64,000 nt of DNA from Jiangella ureilytica (GCF_004348545.1 NZ_SMKL01000030.1:1-64000), one strand, 5' to 3'; positions 26,592 to 35,614 are shown, counted from the stretch's first letter. Notes: generated by a model from the sequence alone, not told the origin. Made by a program: numbers and translations.

Positions 26592-28688
26592 ATGCGGCTC
26601 ATCCCCACCGTCGACGACTTCACCTCCGACCCCGTCGTGCAGGCCTACGACGACATGGTCAACCCGCCCGGCCTGACGAACTTCCTCGGTGCCGTGCAGG
26701 CCGACCATGACGTCACGGCGGTGCGAAGCGTCAACTTCGCCCCGGTCTCGCACGGCGACACCGTCACCGGCTCGCTGTGGATCGACGGACGGCTGCTGCG
26801 CTCGTTCGGGGCGGCGGTCGCGATCCAGTGGCGGCCCGACCGCGTCGTCCGCTCCACCCGGCTGGGCGACCTCATCGTGGAGTCGACGACGGTGACGCCG
26901 CCCGGTGTCGCGGGGGTCGCCGTCGACGTCGTCGTGACGAACACGTCGGCCGCGGAGCGCGGAGTCCGGCTGGGCCTGTCCGTGGCGTCGACGGCGACGC
27001 AGGCCGGCGCGTGGCGCACGCCCGAGCCGCCGTCGGAGCCCAACACACTCGCGCCCGTGCCCGGCCGCGCCGCGCTGCTGGGCCGCGCCGCGACCACCGA
27101 GGCGGTGAGCGTGCAGGGCCTCGACGCCGACGGCGCCCGCGTGCGTGAGCGGATGCTCGAGGTCGACGTCCGGCTGGAGCCCGGCGAGCGATACCGGTTC
27201 GGCTACGTGCACGTGGTGGGCACCGACGCCGAGGGCGCGCTGGCCGCCTACGACACCGTCGTCGCCGATGTGCTCGGGCAGGTCGAGGCCGCCCGCCGTC
27301 TCTGGGACGCCACGCTCGAGGCCGCGTTCACGCCGGGGAACGACCAGTTCAGCGGGCATGTGCCGACGCTCGAGACGTCCAACGACGCGCTGCGCCGGCT
27401 GTACTGGTGGGGCGTCATGGGCGTCATCTGGTTCCGCCGCGACAGCCCCGCCAGCCACCTCGGCCGCGTCTACGACACCCTGATGCCGCGGTACTGGCAG
27501 GGCACCACGTTCATCTGGGACTTCAGCCTCAGCTCGATGATCCACGCGCTGCTGGACCCGGAGCCGATGCGCCGGCAGATCGAGCACTGGATCTCCCTCG
27601 ACATCCACCGGCACTTCGGCACCGAGTGGCAGACCGGCGGCCCGGCCGGCTACTGGTACTCCGTCAACGACTATGCGATGATCCGGCTGGTCCGCGACTA
27701 TGTGCGCTGGAACGGCGCGCCGGACTTCCTCGGCGTCGAGCTGGCCGCCCACGATGGTCCGGCGAAGGCCGTCGCCGAGCACGTCGCCGACTGGGCCACC
27801 GCCTGGGAGGGCCTGCGCACGTCGCACGCGCTGGCCGACTACGGCGAGATCGACAACCTGCTCGAGTGCGTCAGCTCCTACGTGCACGAGGTGGCCGGCC
27901 TCAACGCCGCCAACGTGTGGTGCCTGCGGGCGGCGGCCGAGGTGGCAGAGCTGCGCGGCGACGGCGGCCGCGCGCAGGAGCTGCGGAAGAAGGCCGATGC
28001 GCTGGTGCCCGAGGTCGGCGAGCTGTACGTCGAGGGGCAGGGCTTCTGGCACGCCCGCCGGCCCGACGGCCGGCTGGTCCCGGTGCGGCACTGCTACGAC
28101 TTCACCACCGTCGGCATGACCATCGCGGCCGACCTGCCGGAGCGGCGGCGCGAGGAGATGGTGGCGTTCTTCGTCCGCGAGCTGCAGACGCCGGCCTGGA
28201 TGCGGGCGCTGTCGCCGTACGACGACGACGCCGCCTTCAGCCTGCGCCCGGACCACCAGTGGAACGGCGCCTACCCGGCCTGGCCGGCCGACGCCGCGCG
28301 GTCGCTGATCGAGCTGGGCCGGCCCGACGTCGCCGCCGCCTGGCTGCCGGGGCTCGCGCGGTCGGCGAACCAGGGCCCGCCCGGGCAGGCGCACTTCGTC
28401 GAGGAGGCGGGGGAGCCGGTCAACGGCGGCGCGGTGAAGTCGCCGCCGCAGTTCCCGTACCTCATCGACTGGTCCTGCTCGTCGGCCGGCGCGTGGTCCG
28501 CGCTGGTGGTCGAGGGGTTCTTCGGCCTGCGTCCGGAGCTGGACGGGTCGCTGACGGTGTCGTCGCGGCTCGCGTCGGTGGACCGGTCGGCGGTGCTGCG
28601 CGGGTTGCGGGTGGGCGGGCGGCTGGTCGACGTGACCATCGCCGGCGCCGTCGACGCACAGCCAGCACACAGCTCCGGCGAGGCCTGA
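26592..28688 (+). CDS. Glycoside-hydrolase-like (alpha/alpha)6-barrel protein of unknown family
   Basis: A 698-residue protein without a signal peptide. An N-terminal beta-sandwich-like region (about 1-235) is followed by a helical region with repeated aromatic-rich motifs (YWWGVMGVIWFRR, YWQGTTFIWDFSLSSMIHAL, TGGPAGYWYSVNDYAMIRL, DHQWNGAYPAWPADAARS) of the kind seen in six-hairpin glycosidases. Candidate catalytic acids are in WDFSLS and GEIDNLLECV. It is last in the uptake operon (RBS GGAGGA), so it may split an imported uronate-containing saccharide. I do not recognise a named GH family. Confidence 0.6.
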   Translation: MRLIPTVDDFTSDPVVQAYDDMVNPPGLTNFLGAVQADHDVTAVRSVNFAPVSHGDTVTGSLWIDGRLLRSFGAAVAIQWRPDRVVRSTRLGDLIVESTTVTPPGVAGVAVDVVVTNTSAAERGVRLGLSVASTATQAGAWRTPEPPSEPNTLAPVPGRAALLGRAATTEAVSVQGLDADGARVRERMLEVDVRLEPGERYRFGYVHVVGTDAEGALAAYDTVVADVLGQVEAARRLWDATLEAAFTPGNDQFSGHVPTLETSNDALRRLYWWGVMGVIWFRRDSPASHLGRVYDTLMPRYWQGTTFIWDFSLSSMIHALLDPEPMRRQIEHWISLDIHRHFGTEWQTGGPAGYWYSVNDYAMIRLVRDYVRWNGAPDFLGVELAAHDGPAKAVAEHVADWATAWEGLRTSHALADYGEIDNLLECVSSYVHEVAGLNAANVWCLRAAAEVAELRGDGGRAQELRKKADALVPEVGELYVEGQGFWHARRPDGRLVPVRHCYDFTTVGMTIAADLPERRREEMVAFFVRELQTPAWMRALSPYDDDAAFSLRPDHQWNGAYPAWPADAARSLIELGRPDVAAAWLPGLARSANQGPPGQAHFVEEAGEPVNGGAVKSPPQFPYLIDWSCSSAGAWSALVVEGFFGLRPELDGSLTVSSRLASVDRSAVLRGLRVGGRLVDVTIAGAVDAQPAHSSGEA

Positions 28689-28762
28689 GCACAGGTTCGG
28701 CGCCGACCGTGGAGCGCACGTGCACCGGCCGGTGCGCGCTCACCCACCCCACGGGAGGACCG

Positions 28763-29128
28763 ATGTCCGACAGCACGACACTCACCCGCGACCGCCTGAG
28801 GCGCTGGCGCACGCCGATCGTGGCGGCGGCCGTCTCGGGCGGAGTGCTGCTCGGCGGCTACGGCATCGCCGCGGCCGCCGACTCCACGCCCGCCCCGTCG
28901 TCGCCGTCCGCGCCGGAGTCCGCACCGGAGTCCGCGCCGGAGTCCGCGCCGGAGTCCGCGCCGGAGTCCGCGCCGGAGTCCGCGCAGCCGGAGTCGCCGG
29001 ACACCACGGAGCCGAACCGGGCCCGGCCGGACGCGCCGGGCGGCCGCGGCGAGGGCTGCGACGAGGAGGGATCCGCGCCGGAACAGTCCACGCCGGATGC
29101 GGAGTCCAGCAGCACCGCCACCACCTGA
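28763..29128 (+). CDS. Small exported protein with SAPE tandem repeats
   Basis: A 121-residue protein, started at ATG behind GGGAGGA. The N-terminus (RLRRWRTPIVAAAVSGGVLL, then GGYGIAAAADS) is a signal peptide or signal anchor. The mature part is nearly all Ser, Ala, Pro and Glu, with six exact SAPE repeats followed by SAQPE, then an acidic tail with one Cys. No enzyme motif is present. It lies between the saccharide operon and the response regulator on the same strand. It may be a cell-wall spacer or a target of that two-component system; function is unknown. Confidence 0.7.
   Translation: MSDSTTLTRDRLRRWRTPIVAAAVSGGVLLGGYGIAAAADSTPAPSSPSAPESAPESAPESAPESAPESAPESAQPESPDTTEPNRARPDAPGGRGEGCDEEGSAPEQSTPDAESSSTATT
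28907..28978 (+). repeat. Six 12-bp in-frame tandem repeats (SAPE)
   Basis: The unit TCCGCGCCGGAG occurs six times in tandem with one A/G change in the second unit, all in frame within the small exported protein. Slipped-strand changes would add or remove four residues without a frameshift. Confidence 0.9.
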
Positions 29129-29242
29129 CCGGCGTCCGCACCGGGAGCCGTCGCCGTCGCCGGTGGCGGCTCCCGGGCGTCTCACAGCAACTTCACAGGG
29201 TCGGCTCAGCAGCCTCTCAATCTCGGCGCGTAGACCGGACGC

Positions 29243-29944
29243 ATGACCGACACCCTCCCGCGCGTGCTGGTGGTCGACGACGAACCGAACCTCGCCGAGC
29301 TGCTGACCTCGGTCCTCAGGTACGAGGGCTGGTCCACCACGACGGCCATGACCGGCCAGGACGCCGTCCGCGCAGCGATCGAACAGCCGCCGGACGCCGT
29401 CGTGCTCGATGTGATGCTGCCCGACCTCGACGGCATCGAGGTGATGCGGCGGATCCGGGCGCACCGGCCGGACGTCCCGGTGCTCTTCCTCACCGCCCGC
29501 GACGCCGTCGAGGACCGCGTCGCCGGGCTCACCGCGGGCGGCGACGACTACGTGACCAAGCCGTTCAGCCTCGAGGAGCTGGTCGCGCGGCTGCGCGGGC
29601 TGCTGCGCCGGGCCGGGGCGACGCGGGCCCGCCAGGACGCCGTCCTCACCGTCGGCGACCTGGTCATGGACGAGGAGGCGCACGAGGTCGGCCGCGACGG
29701 CGAGCCGATCCACCTCACCGCCACCGAATTCGAGCTGCTGCGCTACTTCATGCGCAACCCGCGCCGGGTGCTGTCCAAGGCGCAGATCCTGGACCGCGTC
29801 TGGCGGTACGACTTCGGCGGCCAGGAGAACATCGTCGAGCTGTACGTCTCCTACCTGCGGCGCAAGATCGACAAGGGGCGCACGCCGATGATCCACACCG
29901 TGCGCGGCGTGGGGTACCAGCTCAAGCCGGCGAGCGGCCCGTGA
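29243..29944 (+). CDS. OmpR-family response regulator
   Basis: A 233-residue protein. The receiver domain has the acidic pair VVDDE near residue 10, phosphoacceptor Asp56 (VVLDVMLPD), the Thr in LFLTAR and the Lys in YVTKPFS. The C-terminal winged helix (LTATEFELLRYFMRNPRRVLSK, YDFGGQENIVELYVSYLRRK) binds DNA. It overlaps the sensor kinase gene by 4 bp. It resembles the TrcR/TcrX type. Likely targets include the neighbouring exported proteins and oxidase; no binding site was identified. Confidence 0.95.
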   Translation: MTDTLPRVLVVDDEPNLAELLTSVLRYEGWSTTTAMTGQDAVRAAIEQPPDAVVLDVMLPDLDGIEVMRRIRAHRPDVPVLFLTARDAVEDRVAGLTAGGDDYVTKPFSLEELVARLRGLLRRAGATRARQDAVLTVGDLVMDEEAHEVGRDGEPIHLTATEFELLRYFMRNPRRVLSKAQILDRVWRYDFGGQENIVELYVSYLRRKIDKGRTPMIHTVRGVGYQLKPASGP

Positions 29945-31431
29945 CCCGGCACCCGCTGCGGCGGCGGCTGGTCTGGACGGTCGTGGCGCTGGTGCTGACG
30001 GTGACGGCGACGCTCGCGCTGGTGTCGGCGCTGGTGCTGCGCTCGTCGCTGTACGACCAGCTGGACAGCCGGCTGCTGGCGGCGGCCGACCGGGCCAAGG
30101 GGTCGGCCGACCCGGGCGGCCACGGGTTCGGCGGGCCGGACGAGCCGCACGCCGTGCCCGGCCAGGCCGCCGGCACCGTCGAGGTCTACGCCGAGGACGG
30201 GCAGGTCGGGCAGGCCGGCTACGTCGACGCGGCGGGCGAGTTCCAGCCGCTCGACGACGCCCAGACGGCGGTGCTGACGGCGCTGCCGTGCGACGGCGAG
30301 ATCCGCGTCGCGGCCCTGCCCGGCCTGGGTGCGTTCCACGCCGTCTGCCAGCCGGCCGGGGGCGGCGACTCCGTCGTCACGGCCATGAGCACCGCGGACG
30401 TCGCGGGCACGCTGCGTTCGTACATCGGCCTGGAGGTCGGGCTGGCCGCCGCCGGGGTCGCGATCGCCGCGGGGGCGGCGACGGTGCTGGTCCGGCGGGC
30501 GATGCGGCCGCTGGACCGGGTCGCCGAGGCCGCGCGCCAGGTCACCGAGCTCCCGCTGGACCGCGGCGAGGTGGACACGATCCCGCGGGTGCCGCCCGCC
30601 CTCGCGGCGCAGCGGTCCGAGGTCGGCCGCGTGGGCGCGGCGTTCAACCGCATGATCGGCCACGTCGAGACGGCACTGTCGGCGCGGCACGAGTCCGAGC
30701 AGCAGGTGCGCCGGTTCGTCGCCGACGCCAGCCACGAGCTGCGCACGCCGCTGGCCTCGATCCGCGGTTACGCCGAACTGGTGCGCCGCTCGCCCGACAC
30801 CGTGCCGCCGTCGGCCGCGCACGCGATCGGCCGGGTCGAGGCCGAGGCCGGCCGCATGACCGGGCTCGTCGACGACCTGCTGCTGCTCGCGCGCCTCGAC
30901 GCCGGCCGGCCGCTGGAGCGGGCGCCGGTCGACCTGGCCGCGCTCGCCGTCGACGCCGTCGCCGACGCGCACGCCGCCGGGCCGGACCACGTCTGGCGGC
31001 TGGACCTCGGTCCGTCACCGGCGCCGGTGCTGGTCTGCGGCGACGAGGGCCGGCTGCGGCAGGTGCTGGCGAACCTGCTCGGCAACGCGCGGGTGCACAC
31101 GCCGGCGGGCACGACGGTGTGGGCGTCCTGTCGCGTCGTGGGTGACGAGGTGGTCGTCGAGGTGCGCGATGACGGGCCGGGCATCCCCGCGGACCTGCGG
31201 CCGCGGCTGTTCCAGCGGTTCAGCCGCGCCGACACCGCCCGGAACCGGGCCGGCGGCTCGACCGGGCTCGGGCTGGCCATCGCCGAGGCGATCGTGCACG
31301 CGCACGGCGGCACGATCACCGTCGGGAGCGGTGGGGGTGCGACGCTGACCGTCCGGCTGCCGGCGCTCACGAGCGATGCTCAACCGGCTCACGGGTGGCG
31401 CCGGGGCCGGCCGGTCGCCCTCGGCTCCTGA
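29941..31431 (+). CDS. Membrane sensor histidine kinase
   Basis: A 496-residue kinase starting at GTG. Two transmembrane helices (VWTVVALVLTVTATLALVSA and about 163-183, VGLAAAGVAIAAGAATVL) bracket an extracytoplasmic sensor of about 125 residues containing two Cys (PCDGE, AVCQP). A HAMP-like linker follows. The phosphorylated His265 is in DASHELRTPL, the N-box is NLLGNARVHTP, and the G boxes are DDGPGIP and GSTGLGLAIA. The two sensor cysteines might form a disulfide or respond to metal or redox state. It is co-translated with the response regulator. Confidence 0.94.
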   Translation: MTRHPLRRRLVWTVVALVLTVTATLALVSALVLRSSLYDQLDSRLLAAADRAKGSADPGGHGFGGPDEPHAVPGQAAGTVEVYAEDGQVGQAGYVDAAGEFQPLDDAQTAVLTALPCDGEIRVAALPGLGAFHAVCQPAGGGDSVVTAMSTADVAGTLRSYIGLEVGLAAAGVAIAAGAATVLVRRAMRPLDRVAEAARQVTELPLDRGEVDTIPRVPPALAAQRSEVGRVGAAFNRMIGHVETALSARHESEQQVRRFVADASHELRTPLASIRGYAELVRRSPDTVPPSAAHAIGRVEAEAGRMTGLVDDLLLLARLDAGRPLERAPVDLAALAVDAVADAHAAGPDHVWRLDLGPSPAPVLVCGDEGRLRQVLANLLGNARVHTPAGTTVWASCRVVGDEVVVEVRDDGPGIPADLRPRLFQRFSRADTARNRAGGSTGLGLAIAEAIVHAHGGTITVGSGGGATLTVRLPALTSDAQPAHGWRRGRPVALGS

Positions 31432-31522
31432 CGGGTGCTGGCACCCCGCCGAATCGCCTGCTGGCACCCTGCCCCGCCGGCCGCCGTCTCCGTAGCGTCG
31501 TCGCTGAGGAGAGGAGGCCCTC

Positions 31523-31966
31523 ATGCGGGCGACGTACCGGGTGTTGAGTGGGCTGATCGCGCTGGCGGTGGTGTTCCAGGCCGCGGCCGTCGCGTTCGGG
31601 ACGTTCGGGGTCATCAACGAGGTGGAGAGCGGGGCGGTGGTCACCTCGGACTCCGACCTGCCCAACGCCGGACCGATGCTGCATGGCATCGGCGGGACGA
31701 TGGTCATCCCGCTGCTGGTGCTGGCGCTGCTCATCGTGTCGTTCGTCGCGAAGGTCCGCGGCGGCGTGAAGTGGGCGGCGCTGCTCCTGCTGGCGGTCGC
31801 GCTGCAGATCACGCTGGGCTTCGCGGCGTTCGAGGCACCGGCGATCGGGCTGCTGCACGGCGTCAACGCCTTCGTGATCCTGGCGCTGGCGGTGGTGGCG
31901 ACGCGGGCAGCCGCGGGTCCGGCGGTCGCGGCGGCGGAGACCACCGGCGATGCCGCTCGGGTCTGA
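31523..31966 (+). CDS. DUF6220-like four-helix membrane protein
   Basis: A 147-residue membrane protein with four hydrophobic segments (VLSGLIALAVVFQAAAVAFG, MVIPLLVLALLIVSFV, WAALLLLAVALQITLGFAAF, LLHGVNAFVILALAVVATRA). Two conserved His-containing positions (MLHGIGG and LLHGVNA) resemble small haem- or quinone-related membrane proteins annotated as DUF6220. No function is established. Its last 17 bases overlap the multicopper oxidase gene, implying joint expression and possibly electron transfer between them. Confidence 0.7.
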   Translation: MRATYRVLSGLIALAVVFQAAAVAFGTFGVINEVESGAVVTSDSDLPNAGPMLHGIGGTMVIPLLVLALLIVSFVAKVRGGVKWAALLLLAVALQITLGFAAFEAPAIGLLHGVNAFVILALAVVATRAAAGPAVAAAETTGDAARV

Positions 31967-33455
31967 GCCGGGCCGGCGGCGGCGGAACGACCGGCTGGTC
32001 ATCGCATCGCTGGCGGCGCTGGCGATCCTGGTGACCGTCGGGCTGCTGTGGTCGTCGAGCCGGCTGCCCGCCACGTACTCGGTGATGGGCATGGGGCACG
32101 CCGAGTTCGGCGGCGGCCCGGCCGACGAGGTGCACGGCGGCCACACGGCGCACGGCTGGGAGGGCCCGCCGCGCCAGCCCGGCGACCGCGACGTGAGCGA
32201 GCTGACCGGCCCGCGGGACCGGCCGGCCGACGTCGCCGTCGAGCTGGTCGCGGCCCGCGACGGCGACCGCTACACGCTGAACGGGAGCACGCCCGGGCCG
32301 CAGCTGCGGGTGGAGCAGGGCGACCTGGTCGAGGTGACGCTGGTCAACGAGTCAGTGCCGGACGGCGTCACGCTGCACTGGCACGGGGTCGACGTCCCGA
32401 ACGCCGAGGACGGGGTCGCCGGGGTCACGCAGGACGCCGTCGCGGTCGGCGGGACGCACACGTACCGGTTCGTCGCCGACGACGCCGGCACCTACTGGTA
32501 CCACTCGCACCAGGTCTCGCACGCCCAGGTGCGCGGCGGCCTGTTCGGGACGCTCGTGGTCGCGCCGCCCACGGGGGAGGCGGCGGACCACGACGTCGTG
32601 GCGGCCGTGCACACGTACGGAGACGGGCCCACGGTGAACGGCCGGCGCGACGGGCTGCGGGTCGACGCGGCGCCGGGGGAGTCGGTCCGGGTCCGGCTGG
32701 TCAACACCGACAACGAGGTCAAGCGGGCGTGGCTGGCCGACGGCGTCGCGTTCCGGCTGCTCGCGGTCGACGGGCACGAGGTGCACGAGCCGGGGCCGGT
32801 GACGGCCGCCGTCGTGCTGGCCGCCGGCGGCCGGGCCGACCTCGGGTTCGAGGTGCCCGCCGACGGGACGGCGGTGCGGATCGAGCTGGGCGGGGTGACG
32901 GTCGTGGTGGCGCCGCCGGACGCCGACGTCTCGCCGCCCGACGCGCAGGACGCCCCGGCCGACGACGTCGACCTGCTGCACTACGGCACGCCGGCGCCGC
33001 TCGGGTTCGACCCGGGCGACCCCGACCGCGAGTTCGAGTACCGCATCGGCCGGCGGTTCGGGCTGGTCGACGGGCGGCCGGGCAGGCACTGGACGGTCAA
33101 CGGCCGGATGTTCCCGGACGTCCCGATGTTCGTGGTGAGCGACGGCGACGTGGTGCGCATGCGCATCGAGAGCTCCGGCGCCGACAACCACCCCATGCAC
33201 CTGCACGGGCACCACGCCGTCGTGCTGAGCCGTGACGGCGAGCCGGCGACCGGCAGCCCGTGGGTCGTCGACTCCCTCGACGTCGGCCGCGACGAGACGT
33301 ACGAGATCGCGTTCGTCGCCGGCAATCCGGGCATCTGGCTGGACCACTGCCACGACCTGGTGCACGCCCGCCAGGGGCTGGTGGCGCACCTGGCCTACAC
33401 GGGGGTCCACACGCCGTTCCGCATCGGCGGGCCGGGCGCGAACGAGCCGGAGTGA
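31950..33455 (+). CDS. Membrane-anchored multicopper oxidase
   Basis: A 501-residue protein with an N-terminal membrane anchor (LVIASLAALAILVTVGLLW) and then cupredoxin domains. All four copper motifs are present: TLHWHGVDV, YWYHSHQ, NHPMHLHGH and WLDHCHDLVHARQGL, which together form the type 1 and trinuclear sites. A His/Met-containing stretch (MGMGHAEFGG, EVHGGHTAHG) precedes the first domain and could gather copper. It would oxidise copper(I), a metal or a phenolic compound outside the cell. It overlaps the DUF6220-like gene and follows the two-component system. Confidence 0.93.
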   Translation: MPLGSEPGRRRRNDRLVIASLAALAILVTVGLLWSSSRLPATYSVMGMGHAEFGGGPADEVHGGHTAHGWEGPPRQPGDRDVSELTGPRDRPADVAVELVAARDGDRYTLNGSTPGPQLRVEQGDLVEVTLVNESVPDGVTLHWHGVDVPNAEDGVAGVTQDAVAVGGTHTYRFVADDAGTYWYHSHQVSHAQVRGGLFGTLVVAPPTGEAADHDVVAAVHTYGDGPTVNGRRDGLRVDAAPGESVRVRLVNTDNEVKRAWLADGVAFRLLAVDGHEVHEPGPVTAAVVLAAGGRADLGFEVPADGTAVRIELGGVTVVVAPPDADVSPPDAQDAPADDVDLLHYGTPAPLGFDPGDPDREFEYRIGRRFGLVDGRPGRHWTVNGRMFPDVPMFVVSDGDVVRMRIESSGADNHPMHLHGHHAVVLSRDGEPATGSPWVVDSLDVGRDETYEIAFVAGNPGIWLDHCHDLVHARQGLVAHLAYTGVHTPFRIGGPGANEPE

Positions 33456-33461
33456 CGCCGC

Positions 33462-34466
33462 TCAGTCGTTGCAGCGGTCCAGCAGCACGTAGCCGCCCAC
33501 GCCGGTGACGGTGACCGTCCCGGCGCCGGGGCCGCTGAGCACCACCCGCCGCAGGCTGACGCCGTCGTGCGTGGTCGTGACGTCGCTGTCGGGCGCGGGG
33601 ACCTGCGCGAACGAGTCCGCGCCCAGGTGCTCGACCCAGGTGCCGACGGCCTCGTCCGTGGTCTGGTCCTCGGTGCCGCCGACGACGGCGACGAGGCCGC
33701 CGGTGACGCACGCCGGCAGCACCGGCGGCGCCGCCAGCGCGTAGCCGTCGAGGAGTCGGTGCTCCTCGCCGGACGGGGTGAACGGCGCGCCGATGGTGTC
33801 GCCGGGGCCGGGGAGCTCGGCGGGGAACTCCGGCGCGGTGACCGGCGAGTCGCCCTCGGGTGTCGGCGCCTCGGCCTCGAGATCGGGCAGCGGCGACGAC
33901 GGGCTGTCCTGCACCTCGGTGACCCGGATGAACGAGAGGTAGGGCTCCGAGTGCTCGCTGACCACGAGCTTCAGGTCGAGCCGGTAGCCGCTGGGCCCGA
34001 ACGCGTGCGCCTCGCACTCCAGGCTGAGCGGGTCGTCGCCGCCGGGGATGTCGTCGCTGCCCAGCGGCCAGCGCTCGCCGGCGGTCTCCGGGTACGTGAC
34101 GTCGGCGACCAGGCAGGTCGACGGCTCGGCGTCTGCGTCCGGGTGGTAGGTCAGCGGGTCGAGCCCGGCCGTGCGGACCTGCTCGACCAGGTCGGCGAAC
34201 GCCTCGACCGGGTCGCCGGTGACCAGCAGCAGCGCCTCGGTGCCGGCCACCGGTCCGTCGTCCTCGGCGGCGTACGCGAACGGCGCGCCGGCCAGGACGG
34301 TGCCCGGCGGGACGGTCAGCTCCGCGGTGATCGCGGTGCCCGGCGGCGCACCGGTGGGATCGCCGGAGCCGGAGCTGCCGCCGTCGTCGCTCCCGCAGGC
34401 GACGAGCAGCGCGACGGTGAGCAGCAGTGCGATGGTGCGCGGCGGCGCATCCGCCGACCCTGCCAT
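33462..34466 (-). CDS. Putative lipoprotein, Asp/Pro-rich
   Basis: A 334-residue protein with lipobox LLVACG after a short hydrophobic segment (TIALLLTVALLVAC), so probably lipid-anchored and exposed. The rest is Asp/Gly/Pro-rich with several Cys (STCLVADV, LECEAHAF, PACVTGG, LLDRCND). No known domain was recognised. Its ATG overlaps the mrp stop by one base (TGATG), so it is probably translated from the mrp message. It ends 7 bases from the convergent multicopper oxidase stop. Confidence 0.75.
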   Translation of the reverse strand: MAGSADAPPRTIALLLTVALLVACGSDDGGSSGSGDPTGAPPGTAITAELTVPPGTVLAGAPFAYAAEDDGPVAGTEALLLVTGDPVEAFADLVEQVRTAGLDPLTYHPDADAEPSTCLVADVTYPETAGERWPLGSDDIPGGDDPLSLECEAHAFGPSGYRLDLKLVVSEHSEPYLSFIRVTEVQDSPSSPLPDLEAEAPTPEGDSPVTAPEFPAELPGPGDTIGAPFTPSGEEHRLLDGYALAAPPVLPACVTGGLVAVVGGTEDQTTDEAVGTWVEHLGADSFAQVPAPDSDVTTTHDGVSLRRVVLSGPGAGTVTVTGVGGYVLLDRCND

Positions 34467-35614
34467 CAGCCAGCGGGGGAGAGGCTCAGCGACATGCCGG
34501 CCAGGCCCCGCTGGCGGTGCGAGAGCCGCTTGGCGACCTGGAGCAGCGTGGCCGCCGCGGGGGCATCGGGCTCGCCGAGGACCAGTGGGGTGCCCGCGTC
34601 GCCGCCCTCGCGCAGCCGGGTGTCGAGCGGGATCTCGCCGAGCAGCGGCACCGTCGCGCCCAGCCGCCGGCTCAAGCCGTCGGCGACCCGCTGCCCGCCG
34701 CCGGTGCCGAACACCTCGAGCCGGTGCTCCGGGCCGCAGTGCGGGCAGGGCAGGAAGGACATGTTCTCGATGACGCCGGCGACCTGCTGGTGGGTCTGCA
34801 TGGCGATGGAGCCCGCGCGCTCTGCCACCTCGGCCGCGGCCAGCTGCGGCGTCGTGACGACCACGATCTCGGCGTTCGGCAGCAGCTGTGCCAGTGAGAT
34901 GGCGACGTCGCCGGTGCCGGGCGGCAGGTCGAGCAGCAGGACGTCGAGGTCGCCCCAGTAGACGTCGGTGAGGAACTGCTGCAGCGCGCGGTGCAGCATG
35001 GGGCCGCGCCAGGCCACCGGGATGTCGCGGTCGGGCTTGAACATCTCCGTCGAGATGAGCTTCACGCCGTGCGCCGGCACCGGCATGATCATCCGTTCGA
35101 CGACGGTGGGCTGCGAGCCCTCGACGCCGAACATGCGCGGGATCGAGTGCCCGTAGATGTCGGCGTCGACCAGGCCGACGCGGACGCCGTCGGCGGCCAT
35201 GGCGACGGCGAGGTTCGCCGTGACCGACGACTTGCCCACCCCGCCCTTGCCCGACGCGACCGCGTAGATGCGGGTCAGCGAGCCGGGCTTGGTGAACGGG
35301 ATCTCGCGCTCCGGCGCGCCGCCGCGCAGTTGCTGCGACAGCTCCTTGCGCTGCTCCGCCGACATGACGTCGAGCACGACCTCGACCTGGGTCGTGCCGT
35401 GCAGCGCCATGACCGCCGCGGTGACGTCGCGGGTGATGGTGTCGCGCAGCGGGCAGCCGGCGACGGTGAGGTACACCGCGACCGTGACGCGGCCGTCGGC
35501 CGCCACGTCGACCGACTTGACCATGTTCAGCTCGGTGATGGGTCGCTTGATCTCAGGGTCCTTGACCCCGGCCAGGGCCGCGGTGACGTCGTCGACGGTG
35601 GGGAGCGCGCTCAT
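34466..35614 (-). CDS. mrp: Mrp/NBP35-family iron-sulfur carrier ATPase
   Basis: A 382-residue protein. An N-terminal DUF59/MIP18-like domain (VTAALAGVKDPEIKRPITELNM, VAGCPLRDTI) is followed by a P-loop with deviant Walker A GKGGVGKSS, LVDADIYGHS and LLDLPPGTGD. A C-x-x-C (FLPCPHCGP) bridges an iron-sulfur cluster in the dimer. It hands clusters to apo-proteins. In mycobacteria mrp lies a few genes after tatB; here about 14.5 kb separates the two. It runs divergently from a MarR gene. Confidence 0.95.
   Translation of the reverse strand: MSALPTVDDVTAALAGVKDPEIKRPITELNMVKSVDVAADGRVTVAVYLTVAGCPLRDTITRDVTAAVMALHGTTQVEVVLDVMSAEQRKELSQQLRGGAPEREIPFTKPGSLTRIYAVASGKGGVGKSSVTANLAVAMAADGVRVGLVDADIYGHSIPRMFGVEGSQPTVVERMIMPVPAHGVKLISTEMFKPDRDIPVAWRGPMLHRALQQFLTDVYWGDLDVLLLDLPPGTGDVAISLAQLLPNAEIVVVTTPQLAAAEVAERAGSIAMQTHQQVAGVIENMSFLPCPHCGPEHRLEVFGTGGGQRVADGLSRRLGATVPLLGEIPLDTRLREGGDAGTPLVLGEPDAPAAATLLQVAKRLSHRQRGLAGMSLSLSPAG

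Noticed and set aside
25263-28670. A 1135-codon minus-strand frame across the SDR, dehydratase and barrel-protein genes
   Set aside because: It spans three well-supported plus-strand genes and their junctions and shows no recognisable protein features, so it is a GC-rich antisense artefact.
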